The translations under genes and the position numbers were made by a program. Of a stretch of DNA of 64,000 nt, positions 46,527 through 54,641 are shown piece by piece. Positions within the stretch are counted from its first letter, which is position 1. Every line of letters begins with the position of its first letter. Source of the DNA: Deinococcus sp. QL22. Its GTDB lineage: Bacteria > Deinococcota > Deinococci > Deinococcales > Deinococcaceae. The notes beneath the pieces are model-generated. The model did no database searches. It was given only the letters and a program-made list of their open reading frames with translations, and was not told the origin of the DNA. Location: assembly GCF_023370075.1 (NCBI RefSeq), contig NZ_CP097155.1, forward strand, positions 62,001 through 126,000, given 5' to 3'.

Positions 46527-46979
46527 CCCTGCCAGTCACTTCTTCTCATCTGCGGTGAATAAAACGGGCGACAGACGTGGGGAAGAGGTGTGGTTCATCA
46601 TTTGAACCTGGTGGGAAACTCTGACGCGAATCTCGCAGTACTTCAACTGAAGGTGTCAGCAATAAGACTCCCACCAGCGAGCAGATAGCGGTGCAAGAGG
46701 TGAGTGGAAGAGCGCAGCTGACTGGAACTGCAGGGGTCGCCGAGTGGTCAGCGGTAGGATGCCTGCGGGTTGGAGTGTCTTCAGGAAAGGTTTCATGCCT
46801 CGCTGCAGGACACAACTATCGTGGTGTCCTGCCGTAGCCTGTAGTGCGCCTACTTTAATGGAGTGGTCAAGGTGCTCTGAGACCGGGGCTTTAATGCGTG
46901 CCGACTGGTGGTCAGCCTACCGGACTGGAAAGCGCTTGGACATGGTCACGGGCACTCCGGAGTGGACGCGTTCCCAGGT
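46527..46979. other. Intergenic region, no gene recognised
   Basis: About 450 bases lie between the receiver cluster and the end of the ABC permease gene. Short ORFs on both strands have no protein-like pattern, and no strong hairpin was seen. Confidence 0.35.
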
Positions 46980-47843
46980 TCAGCCCTTGACGCCGCCACT
47001 CGTGACGCCCTGAATGTAGTAGCGCATCAGAAAGGCGAACAGCACCACCAGCGGAATGGCTGACAGCACGTAGGACGCCATCAGCGCTCCGTAATTGGGC
47101 GTGGCAGCAGTTGCCGCGCCGCCTCCCTGAAAGGCTACCAGCGCGACGGGCAGGGTACGGTGCGCCTCGTCAAGAACCAACGACGGCAGCAGGTAATCGT
47201 TCCAGACTGGAATCAGCCGAATAATCGCCACGCTGATGAGCAGCGGCAGACTGATGGGCAGCACGATGCGCCAGAGCAGGGCCAAGTGCCCGGCGCCGTC
47301 AAGCCGCGCGGCTTCCAACAGGTCGCGCGGAATCGCCCCGAAGGCTGCGCGCAGCACCAGAATGGCGAAAGGCTGCCCAGCCGCCACCGTGGGCAGGATA
47401 AGGGCAAGGTAATTGTTGGGCAGGGGCAGCGCCTGAATTTGGACGTACAGCGGTATCAGGGTCAGAAACTCTGGCACCAGCAGCAGCGTAAAGACAAGAG
47501 CAAAGAGCAGGTGACGCCCCGGAAAATCCATCAGGGCAAAGGCGTAGGCGCTCAGCGCCGCAAGCACCAGGGTCGCCAGGACGCTGACTCCGGTCACGAT
47601 CACCGAACTCGCCAGCGGCCCCTGAATCTGTGCCCAGGCGACTGCGTAGTTCTCGGGATGCAGACGTGTGGGAATATTGAGCAAATTCTCCGCGTACTGA
47701 AGGCGATCCTTGAAGGAATTGACCACGCTGAAATAGAGCGGAAACAGGGCCAACAGCCCGAACACAAGCAGCGCAGCCTGACGCACGAGCTCTCCAAGCG
47801 TGAGGTGCAGTCCCGCGCGGCGTGGCCTGACCTCGTGCCTCAT
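46980..47843 (-). CDS. Carbohydrate ABC transporter permease (MalG-like)
   Basis: This 287-residue inner-membrane permease has six hydrophobic segments. The EAA loop that docks to the ATPase reads LLEAARLDGAGHLALLWRIVLPISLP, with the conserved EAA...G.........I.LP. The C-terminal end (YYIQGVTSGGVKG) is typical of MalG/UgpE proteins. The start ATG at 47843 overlaps the stop of the partner permease (ATGA). Longer in-frame starts run back into that gene. A CUT1-family sugar or glycoside is the likely substrate. Confidence 0.93.
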   Translation of the reverse strand: MRHEVRPRRAGLHLTLGELVRQAALLVFGLLALFPLYFSVVNSFKDRLQYAENLLNIPTRLHPENYAVAWAQIQGPLASSVIVTGVSVLATLVLAALSAYAFALMDFPGRHLLFALVFTLLLVPEFLTLIPLYVQIQALPLPNNYLALILPTVAAGQPFAILVLRAAFGAIPRDLLEAARLDGAGHLALLWRIVLPISLPLLISVAIIRLIPVWNDYLLPSLVLDEAHRTLPVALVAFQGGGAATAATPNYGALMASYVLSAIPLVVLFAFLMRYYIQGVTSGGVKG

Positions 47844-48763
47844 CTGCCCTCCCGGCTCAGCAGGCGCGACAGGCCGGTGAGGGCAATGACGACCAGCATC
47901 AGCAGCACAGCCATGGCCATCGCGTAGCCGTACTCGCCGTCGCGGGTGGCTGTGAAATACATCAGCAGTGCGGGCACAGTGGTTGAAAAGCCCGGCCCTC
48001 CCGAAGTCAGCACCAATGGACTGACGAAGTACTGCACGTTCCCGATGATCGCCAGCACCGCAATCAGTCCCAATTGTGGGCGCAGGAGCGGCAGATCCAC
48101 TGTCAGTACCCGCCGCCACCCGGACGCGCCGTCAATTTTGGCAGCGTCGAACACGTCCTCAGGAATACCCTGAAGCCCGGCGTACAGGAGCAAGAAGTTA
48201 AAGGCGTCGATGTACGGAAAGCCCAGGAAGATCAGGCTGAGCAGCGCCGTATCGGGGTTGCTCAGCCAGTCTCGTTGGAGTCCGGGCAGGCCAGCGGCAC
48301 CCAGCAGCGAATTGAGCAGGCCATCACTGCGGTAAAAAGTTCCCCAGACCAGCAGGAGCACCAGTGAGGGAATCACGATAGGTGCGACAAGAAGAGTGCG
48401 GTAGACATATTGGCGCCGCCGACCCCGCAGGTGAAAGACCAGTTCGGAGACGAGCAGCGGCGTCACCAGTGCCAGAAGTAACCCCAGGCCCACCCAGATG
48501 CCCATGTTCAGTGAAGCCTGCCCCATCACTGGGTCGCTCAGCGCCCGCCCGAAGTTCTCAAACCCAGTGAAGGTGGGCACGTTCAGACCGTCCCAGTCAG
48601 TGAATGCCCGTACAATGGCGGTATAGGCTGGGTAGTACGAGAAGTAGCCAGTCAGCAGCAGGGTCGGCAGCAGAAAAAGGTAGGCAGGCCACCCGCCACG
48701 CAGCCGGGTGAGAAAGCTGCGCCGCGCAGAGCGAGCAGAGCGGAAACCGGGTCGGGCAGTCAT
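47840..48763 (-). CDS. Carbohydrate ABC transporter permease (MalF/UgpA-like)
   Basis: This 307-residue permease has an Arg-rich cytoplasmic N-terminus, then six to seven membrane segments. PAYLFLLPTLLLTGYFSYYPA is the first. The EAA loop is EDVFDAAKIDGASGWRRVLTVDLPLLRP. FLGFPYIDAFNFLLLYAGLQ precedes it, as usual in this family. The start is the ATG at 48763 with GAGGAG-like purines upstream. It partners with the MalG-like protein encoded just after it and with the binding protein encoded before it. Confidence 0.93.
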   Translation of the reverse strand: MTARPGFRSARSARRSFLTRLRGGWPAYLFLLPTLLLTGYFSYYPAYTAIVRAFTDWDGLNVPTFTGFENFGRALSDPVMGQASLNMGIWVGLGLLLALVTPLLVSELVFHLRGRRRQYVYRTLLVAPIVIPSLVLLLVWGTFYRSDGLLNSLLGAAGLPGLQRDWLSNPDTALLSLIFLGFPYIDAFNFLLLYAGLQGIPEDVFDAAKIDGASGWRRVLTVDLPLLRPQLGLIAVLAIIGNVQYFVSPLVLTSGGPGFSTTVPALLMYFTATRDGEYGYAMAMAVLLMLVVIALTGLSRLLSREGR

Positions 48764-48787
48764 GGAACTCCTCTAGGAAAAGCGAAG

Positions 48788-48825
48788 CAGGCCGGACAAG
48801 CGCGCAGGGGCTCCTGTCCGGCCTG
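48788..48825 (-). terminator. Hairpin between binding-protein and permease genes
   Basis: CAGGCCGGACA (48788-48798) and TGTCCGGCCTG (48815-48825) form a perfect 11-bp stem. On the minus strand it lies about 95 bases after the binding-protein stop and is followed by CTTCGCTTTTCC. It probably acts as a partial terminator that keeps the permeases at lower levels. Confidence 0.6.
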
Positions 48826-48919
48826 TAAATCAGGCGGCCCGGCTCTGGAGCCAGGTATAGCTGAGGGTTGTCAGCAGGTAAGGACGGTCACTCATCTGAG
48901 GGGAAACATCGGCCTGTGT

Positions 48920-50347
48920 TCAGTACTTCGACAGGTCAATTTTGTTCTTGCGGGCATAATCCGCTGCGGCGCGATCCAGCACCGTCTGTGCCTGCACCTT
49001 GGCCTGCTCCAGCGTAACATTTCCGCTGAGGTACAGCCCAAAAATACGCTGCATATCGCCCCAGCCCAAGTTAGCCGAAGCGTTTGCCATTCCCACAGAG
49101 CGCTCAGGCTGCTTGATCTGCGCCTGGATGGCCGCCGCATCAAAGCTGTTCAGGGCGAGTTTGGCCGTGGTGCCGGGCCAGGTGGGCACGTAGGTTCCCT
49201 GCTCGGCTGTTAGGCGTTGCAGGTTCTTCGGCGTGCCAAAGTAGCGCATCCAGTCGAGCACGGCTTCCATCTTGCCAGCCTCTCGCATGCTCTTGTTCGA
49301 CAGTGGCGTGCTGACGGCGTATTGAAAGCCGCCCGTGCCTGTGTAAGCATTGGCGGTATTTACGCCAGTCGCGTACTTGCTTTCTTTCTGGGTCAGGCGT
49401 GGAAAGTTAAAAGCTGAAACCGGGAACTTGACGCCAGCGTCCAGCATCTCGCGGGTTTTGTAGCTACCTTCGTACAGCATGGCTTCCTTCTGGCCCACGA
49501 AATCCTGGAAAGCGTCGTAGTTCTTGGAAGGGTCCGCGGTCAGGTAGTCCTTCGGCCAAGTATCCGTAAACTGCTTCATAACCGGCCACCACGACATAAA
49601 GCGGTCGTCTTCGGGCGTCAGGATGCCCTTGTGAATCGCCACTGCCTCGTCCAGAGGTGACTGGCCGGGCAAGCCGTCGTATCCCGTCAATTTGACGTAG
49701 TCTTTACTGTACAGGTCAGTCAGGAAGTGGCGACTCCACCAGGGGTAAGCAGGCACGGCGTGCATAGGGTAGATACCGGCCGCGCTCAGCTTTTTGGACA
49801 CGGCAATAAGCTCAGGCCAGCTGGCTGGCGCCTTCGTGATGCCCACTTTCTTGAAAAGGTTTGTGTTGTAAAAAATGGTGTACACCACCCTATCGCCGCT
49901 CAGGGTGTACACGGCGCCACTGGGGTTGCGGCTCTCGGCCAGCTGGGCTTTGTCCATTACGTCCTGCCACGCCTTGTTGCCAGAGATATAGGGATTGGGC
50001 TGGCGGAAGGCAGGCGCGAGGTCGGCGGCCACGCCTTTGGGCAGCGTGGAGTTCAGGCTATACGCCTGTGCCCAGTAGATGTCGAACAGTTCGCCCGCTG
50101 CCGCCTTGACCCGGATCATGGTGTTGGTGTCGGGAACCGGAGCGTTATGAAACTTAATCTTCATCCCGGGGTACTTCTTTTCGTACTCGCTGGCGATCTG
50201 TTGGAAGACCTTGAGTGGCCTGGACTGACCCGGAAAATTAGGAGCGTAGTCGGCGGCGCTCATGGTAATGGTGCCGCGCCAGCTTCCAGGCGCTGCGGCA
50301 GCGAACGAACTCAGGAGGAGGGCGGTCAGGGCAATCCTACGTCTCAT
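48920..50347 (-). CDS. Carbohydrate ABC transporter substrate-binding protein
   Basis: This 475-residue secreted or tethered sugar-binding protein (extracellular solute-binding family 1) has a signal peptide MRRRIALTALLLSSFAAAA followed by PGSW. The mature domain has QIASEYEKKYPGMKIKFHNA and later VYTIFYNTNLFKKVGI and PASWPELIAVSKKLSAAGIYP, all typical of the family. VPTWPGTTAKLALNSF is near the C-terminus. The start is the ATG at 50347 with AAGGAG 5 bases upstream; a longer start 11 codons earlier lacks a site. No ATPase is encoded here, so a shared MsmX/UgpC-type ATPase elsewhere is likely. Confidence 0.92.
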   Translation of the reverse strand: MRRRIALTALLLSSFAAAAPGSWRGTITMSAADYAPNFPGQSRPLKVFQQIASEYEKKYPGMKIKFHNAPVPDTNTMIRVKAAAGELFDIYWAQAYSLNSTLPKGVAADLAPAFRQPNPYISGNKAWQDVMDKAQLAESRNPSGAVYTLSGDRVVYTIFYNTNLFKKVGITKAPASWPELIAVSKKLSAAGIYPMHAVPAYPWWSRHFLTDLYSKDYVKLTGYDGLPGQSPLDEAVAIHKGILTPEDDRFMSWWPVMKQFTDTWPKDYLTADPSKNYDAFQDFVGQKEAMLYEGSYKTREMLDAGVKFPVSAFNFPRLTQKESKYATGVNTANAYTGTGGFQYAVSTPLSNKSMREAGKMEAVLDWMRYFGTPKNLQRLTAEQGTYVPTWPGTTAKLALNSFDAAAIQAQIKQPERSVGMANASANLGWGDMQRIFGLYLSGNVTLEQAKVQAQTVLDRAAADYARKNKIDLSKY

Positions 50348-50866
50348 ACAGGCTCCTTCAATAAGTAACCTAGGCAGCATAAGGAAGCTCGGTAGTCTGG
50401 ACAGCTGGATTTATTACGGCTTGAACGTATTAAAAAGGATACCCAATACGCGGCTGAGGTGGATCAGAACAGCGACAGGGTGCTGACCGCGCAGCTTGGC
50501 TGTTGCCACGGGGATTCAATGCGTATGCAGGTAGGGAAACCCAGTTCCGGGGCGCTTCAGTGGCGGCACTGCTCCAACGTGGGGGTCGAATCTTGTTCGG
50601 TATGCTGACGGCTGATACCAGGTATCTTAAATCGAACTGGGCAGCAATCGCAACGTGCATGGCATGCGCGGCGCCGGGAGTGTCAGGCCGGGAGTGTCAG
50701 TTCGTTCGTCTGTCTGAAGCTCAGTATTCAGCGGTGCCTGCGAGTCAGTGCCATTAAGACAATTCATTTGGGGCGAGCAAGGTGGGGCAGTGATGTTCGT
50801 GATGGGCGTGCAGAAATTCGTCAAAATTTAAAATCAGAGTGACAGCACGCCCACAGCAGCCAACGC
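50348..50866. other. Region upstream of the sugar importer, no gene recognised
   Basis: About 520 bases lie between the binding-protein start and the IS6 left end. It should contain the importer promoter on the minus strand, but I could not choose a convincing -10/-35 pair. ORFs of 65-84 codons here have no recognisable similarity. Confidence 0.35.
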
Positions 50867-51661
50867 GGTTGTGTTGCTTGAACCGGATCGGGGGAGGCTG
50901 ACTGGGCGTGACCGCCACCGTTTTCCTATGATCATCCTCCAGCACGCCGTCTGGCTCTCTCCCCGCTTTCCTCCCAGTGACCGGGACGTTCAGGACTTGC
51001 TCCACGGGCGCGGCCCAACCGGTCAGTCACGAGACGCTGCGCGAACGGTGGATCCAGTTCGCCTCCCTCTTCGCTGAAGAGTGACGCCACCGGCAACCCG
51101 CCCCTGTTCCCGGTGGCAGCTGATGGAGGTGTGTCCGAGCGTCGATGGCGTCCGGCAGGGGTGGTGCAGGGCTGTGGATGACCACGGCTTCGTCCTCGAC
51201 CTTCGCCTTCACAGACGTCGGGACTGAGGAGCTGCAAGGCCTGTCCTGACCCGGCTGTTGGAAGACGACGGGGTCCCAGAGGTCATCCACACCGGGTCAG
51301 CGGCGAAGTGACGGGGCGGCAATTCAGGAACTCACCCGTCTGATCCACGTCGACCACCTCCTGGTCATCTCCACGGCACGCTGCAACACTGTGGTTAAAC
51401 AATCGCATCGTCCCACACGGCGTCAAGAGCGACAGCGACTTGGATTCAAACAACGAGAACGCGCTCAGGAATTGTTGAGCCGGCATGCCCGGACCTCTGA
51501 ACCTCCACCATCACACTCGCATCAGCGTTTCCGCCCTGATCCGAAGAGCGCATCAAAGACAAGCGTTCCAGATGTGGTCTGCGGTTGCGGCAGGGGTGTG
51601 CTTGATCGTCAGGCCACCCCTGCCCTCCACATGCTGCGAGGCAAGTGAAGGCCACACAACC
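50867..51661 (+). mobile_element. Full-length but decayed IS6-family element
   Basis: A 795-bp element has inverted ends GGTTGTGTTGCTTGAAC (50867-50883) and GTGAAGGCCACACAACC (51645-51661). It contains a broken transposase gene and is inserted in a LysR-type regulator gene whose 3' part remains at 51675. Confidence 0.8.
50890..51637 (+). pseudogene. IS6-family transposase with several frameshifts
   Basis: The pieces are in order but in different frames. MIILQHAVWLSPRFPPSDRD is the N-terminal DNA-binding part. VSHETLRE and DGVRQGWCRAVDDHGFVLDL include the first catalytic region. GVPEVIHTGSAAK is where the second Asp should be; the motif is damaged. MVKQSHRPTRRQERQRLGFK holds the C-terminal Glu region. 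At least three frame changes and a stop after RHRRRD-like sequence prevent translation. Confidence 0.75.
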
Positions 51662-51674
51662 GTTCGCGGGCGTG

Positions 51675-51860
51675 ATGCGCCTCGTCGCTGAGCAGGAGAG
51701 CCTGTTTTTGATCGTCCGTTCCCTGACGGCTCTCGCTCATCCTGGGGTCACGTTCCGGCCTGTGCATGATCCGTGTCCAGCCCTGCCCTTTCGCATGGCC
51801 TGGCGTCAGAGTCTCCCGGCGATGGTGCAGGCGCAATTGCGTCAGATCTTTACGGAATGA
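51675..51860 (+). pseudogene. C-terminal fragment of a LysR-type regulator
   Basis: Just after the IS6 right end, the frame reads MRLVAEQESLFLIVRSLTAL, then AHPGVTFRPVHDPCPALPFR and MAWRQSLPAMVQAQLRQIF. This matches the end of the LysR effector domain (xxLVAxGxGxxLLPxSxxxL..PGVxYRPLxDPxPxLxLxLAWR). The helix-turn-helix half is missing. Confidence 0.6.
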
Positions 51861-52081
51861 GTGCCATAACCAAGGCTCAGCCACCGATATGGCTGAGTGG
51901 CTCAGCACGGCAGAGGTGAAGGAACCTTGCTGCCCAAAGAGCGGAACCGACCTTGAAGCTCAGGGTCAGAGCATTGAATTACAGTGCTTTTCCAGATCCT
52001 GCTGAACCGCATTTCCGCTTTGCTGCGAGCTCTTCAACAAACACGGCGGTATCAAACATAAGCCCAAATTTCTCAAATCAA

Positions 52082-52558
52082 ATGACCTCTTCCTTCTTTT
52101 TAAGTGAACTGATACAACACCTTATGGCTTATCTCAAACTCAGTGAACAGGTTCAAAAACTCAGTAATCTCCAACGCAGTGACGCCTTTGTTAAGCAGTT
52201 TCAGATTGCTGTGCGTGAAGGCAAGATCGAAGCGGTCAAGCTTCCGGGTGCCCGCTTCGAACTGCCCAAACAGTTCAAGCGGCGAAGCGGAGACGGTGAG
52301 ACCTACAACAAATTGGCCAGAGACATGCTGTTTGAAGTGACGCCTGAATTTCAGGCCTGGTTTGAAACAATAGACGCGCAACTGAGAGAAGGCCGGGCCT
52401 CTGCCCCCCGCATCTTCCTCGAAAGCATTGAATCTGGAGCCGTAGACTTTAAGGTGTTGGCCGCCCACACCCGTCAGCAGCTGGAAGCCAGCTTTCTCAA
52501 GGGCCAGAAATTAGGCAGCGCGAACAGGAAAACCAAAGCCCGTTCTAAGAAAAAATAA
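52082..52558 (+). CDS. Hypothetical protein, basic C-terminus
   Basis: This 158-residue protein (201 if an upstream ATG at 51953 is used) is not recognised. It begins MTSSFFLSELIQHLMAYLKL. It is mostly alpha-helical and rich in Lys, Gln and Glu, with FVKQFQIAVREGKIEAVKLP, a possible helix-turn-helix region, and ends in NRKTKARSKKK. The basic tail could contact nucleic acid. No ribosome-binding site precedes either start, so the mRNA may be leaderless. Base composition here is lower in GC than the catabolic island, a hint of foreign origin. A hairpin at 52572 likely ends it. Confidence 0.55.
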   Translation: MTSSFFLSELIQHLMAYLKLSEQVQKLSNLQRSDAFVKQFQIAVREGKIEAVKLPGARFELPKQFKRRSGDGETYNKLARDMLFEVTPEFQAWFETIDAQLREGRASAPRIFLESIESGAVDFKVLAAHTRQQLEASFLKGQKLGSANRKTKARSKKK

Positions 52559-52571
52559 GTTCCCCCCCGCA

Positions 52572-52590
52572 CCCCGGCTCAGTGCTGGGG
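52572..52590 (+). terminator. Terminator hairpin
   Basis: CCCCGGC (52572-52578) pairs with GCTGGGG (52584-52590) with one mismatch, followed by CTTCCTGTTCCTCT, a pyrimidine-rich tract. It lies 13 bases after the stop of the preceding hypothetical gene. Confidence 0.5.
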
Positions 52591-52701
52591 CTTCCTGTTC
52601 CTCTCACCACCACTCCTCCTCAGGGTCTGTGGCGTCCTCTATTTCAGCAGAGATTGCACGATCCGCGGTACAGGGCGGTTCTGCCTCTCTAGCGCGTCAG
52701 C

Positions 52702-52905
52702 TCATCGGGGTTGTTTGACCTGCAACGGCACCGCGTCTCCTCGTCGGTAGAGGCCGCTGAAGCGTTCGCGGTCTCCCGTGCGGAGGTTGAACAGGGCGGC
52801 CACCGCTTGACCGTCCGCAGATTGCCAGTCTTCAGGGTTCAGGGCATCCATGAAAGCGAGGCCAGGCTGGGAGGTCAGAAGGTTGTCTTTGAGTTCTCCG
52901 TCCAT
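52702..52905 (-). CDS. Small protein of unknown function (ADGQ family, copy 2)
   Basis: This 67-residue ORF is related to those at 143-367 and 56849-57100. The shared core is SADGQAVAALFNLRTGDRERF followed by SGLYRRGDAVPLQVKQ. The first 30 residues (MDGELKDNLLTSQPGLAFMD) differ from the other copies, apart from the spacing to the core. Function is unknown. Survival of the core reading frame in three scattered copies suggests selection or recent duplication. Confidence 0.45.
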   Translation of the reverse strand: MDGELKDNLLTSQPGLAFMDALNPEDWQSADGQAVAALFNLRTGDRERFSGLYRRGDAVPLQVKQPR

Positions 52906-53029
52906 TCAGGCGCCGGATGAGCTCGTCAGGGTGCCAGAAATGAGAACCTTCCAACATTCTCCCTACTGAATGAGCTGTTCCCCAAGAAAGGCGCGCCGGA
53001 GATGATCACCTGGGGACCACACTGCGGAC

Positions 53030-53329
53030 ATGAACGCCTCTCCCCAGACTACAGCGGCTGAACAAGCCTTATCTGGCTGTGGACGAGGGGAGCCTCACGC
53101 CCTCCAAACCTGCGTTCAAGTGTTCGCCCCTTTGTTGTTCACCCTCGCCGAGCACGCCCAAGTCGCTGATCAGGAAGGCGCCGTTGAAGCGGTCTTGCGG
53201 GATTTGAACACCCACGCTCTGGGCTGGCCTCGTTCCGGTTTGCCCGCACGGGTTTGGGTCACTGGGATCGCCCAGCGCCGATTCCAGCTCCTGCAGCGCA
53301 CTCCGCTCTTAGACAGAGCATGTAACTGA
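53030..53329 (+). CDS. ECF-sigma-like small protein (region 2 only)
   Basis: This 99-residue protein resembles just the core-binding region 2 of extracytoplasmic-function sigma factors. GCGRGEPHALQTCVQVFAPL parallels the first helix (xGDxxAxxxLYxxYAPxL). EGAVEAVLRDLNTHALGWPR parallels EEAEDVLQEVFLRAW, and ARVWVTGIAQRRFQLLQR parallels ARAWLLTIARNRALDLLRR. The acidic DED-type helix is largely lost and there is no region 4, so it cannot be a normal sigma factor. It might compete for RNA polymerase or be a fragment. A second, interrupted copy is at 61498-61698. The strong hairpin at 53468 lies downstream. Confidence 0.5.
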   Translation: MNASPQTTAAEQALSGCGRGEPHALQTCVQVFAPLLFTLAEHAQVADQEGAVEAVLRDLNTHALGWPRSGLPARVWVTGIAQRRFQLLQRTPLLDRACN

Positions 53330-53467
53330 GGCTGACCGGCCCAGAGTCGTTCTCGGCTCACTCCAACCTGCTGAAGCCTGAATATTTTGCCTCCCGCGCT
53401 CAATGCCAATAACGGCAAATTCTTCCCCAACGGGCTGAACGACAGCAGCAAGTTAATCCGCTCAAAG

Positions 53468-53500
53468 AGATGGGCCATTCCTAGATGGAATGGCCCATCT
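53468..53500. terminator. Strong hairpin (14-bp perfect stem)
   Basis: AGATGGGCCATTCC and GGAATGGCCCATCT, separated by five bases, form a perfect 14-bp stem. It lies between the sigma-like gene (plus strand) and the epimerase gene (minus strand), so it can serve as a bidirectional terminator. Confidence 0.65.
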
Positions 53501-53593
53501 GCTCTTCGGGATCTTTCCTTGATCCTGAACTCGTCGTTCACCTCAGTGGGTTGAGCGTCCTCCAGGACAGTGCAGGCAACACCACCGTCAAGC

Positions 53594-54517
53594 CTACTCA
53601 GGCACCCCCCACCAGGGGAGATTCGCGAAGGGGTAATGCGTGTCGTCTCCCGATTGGAGTGCTGCGTAAAATTCCGCAAAAGTATACCGGGGCTGGTAGC
53701 CCAGCCCCGCCCTGGCTTTCTCGATTGACCAATACACCTGACCCCAGGCACCCAGCAGGTCATCGATGTTTGCTCCGCGCTGGGCCACCAGCTCTGAAAT
53801 GCCAGGAAACTGAGCCTCGACCAACGCCCGAGGGTTCTCGCGCCACAACGGCAACTGTTCGGTTGAGAATGGAACGGCCGCCATGATGTTGAAGGCGTCA
53901 CACGAAATTGAGTCGTTTTGCAGGCCCAGCATAAAGGCCTGAGCCACATCCCGGTCGTCCACCCCGCCCTTGAGCAGCCGGAAGCCGTAGCGCACAAAGG
54001 TTTCCGGAACGAACATGCCCAGACGATACGAAATGGTTCTGATGTTGTGGACGCGGCTGTAAAACCCTGCCAGTTCCTCGGCGAGCGTCTTGGTCAGCCC
54101 GTAGAAGTCGCTTGGCAGGCAAGGCAACGCCTCCGTGACCACGGCAAAGCTCTTCTCAGGCACGGTGATGCTCGCGCCATACACGCCCATGGTGCTACAC
54201 AGGAGGACTTTCGCGATGCCGTGCTCACGGGCCGCCTCATAGACGTGGTACGTCCCTTCCATGTTGAGCTTCCAGAACTCGTCCCGAGAATGGTCGCGGA
54301 GGTGAACGCCGTGCAGCGCCGCGCCGTGGACAATCACATCCGCACCTTCGGCAGCCCGGAACACATCCGTTTTGCTGGTCACGTCTCCCTGAATGAATTC
54401 ATACGGGGTGTCCAGTGGCCGGAAGTCCATCAACACTGGGGTATACCCGTTTTTCTGGAGGACTGGGGCGAGCACCCGGCCCAGACTCCCCCCTGCACCG
54501 GTGATCAAGACTCTCAT
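53594..54517 (-). CDS. NAD-dependent epimerase/dehydratase family protein
   Basis: This 307-residue extended short-chain dehydrogenase has the cofactor motif ITGAGGSLGRVLAP (GxxGxxG) and an aspartate after the second strand (LMDFRPLD), suggesting NAD. VIVHGAALHG is the next conserved strand. Catalysis is by the Ser/Tyr/Lys set: LLCSTMGVYG and FYGLTKTLAEE (YxxxK). The C-terminal domain ends FANLPWWGVPE. The likely substrate is a nucleotide sugar or a sugar-derived ketone. It is transcribed in the same direction as the aldo/keto reductase at 54642, 124 bases downstream of it, so the two may form an operon. Confidence 0.9.
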   Translation of the reverse strand: MRVLITGAGGSLGRVLAPVLQKNGYTPVLMDFRPLDTPYEFIQGDVTSKTDVFRAAEGADVIVHGAALHGVHLRDHSRDEFWKLNMEGTYHVYEAAREHGIAKVLLCSTMGVYGASITVPEKSFAVVTEALPCLPSDFYGLTKTLAEELAGFYSRVHNIRTISYRLGMFVPETFVRYGFRLLKGGVDDRDVAQAFMLGLQNDSISCDAFNIMAAVPFSTEQLPLWRENPRALVEAQFPGISELVAQRGANIDDLLGAWGQVYWSIEKARAGLGYQPRYTFAEFYAALQSGDDTHYPFANLPWWGVPE

Positions 54518-54641
54518 CTCGCCTCCTTCAGCCCCTTCATTCGGGCCACTCGCCTTCGTTCAGAACCAATGAGGGTGGCGCTGTGGAGCAGCGGGACAAG
54601 GTCACCGCCCTCCACATTCGGCGCTCCACCGCTTTGCGCCG

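Noticed and set aside
46735..46775. tRNA-like start (GTCGCCGAGTGGTCAGCGG)
   Set aside because: The D-arm resemblance is short, and no folding cloverleaf or T-loop sequence follows.
51885..51935. tRNA-Ser-like stretch (TGGCTGAGTGGCT)
   Set aside because: Only the D-arm-like bases match. No acceptor stem, anticodon arm or T-arm (GGTTCGAATCC-type) follows at the right distance.
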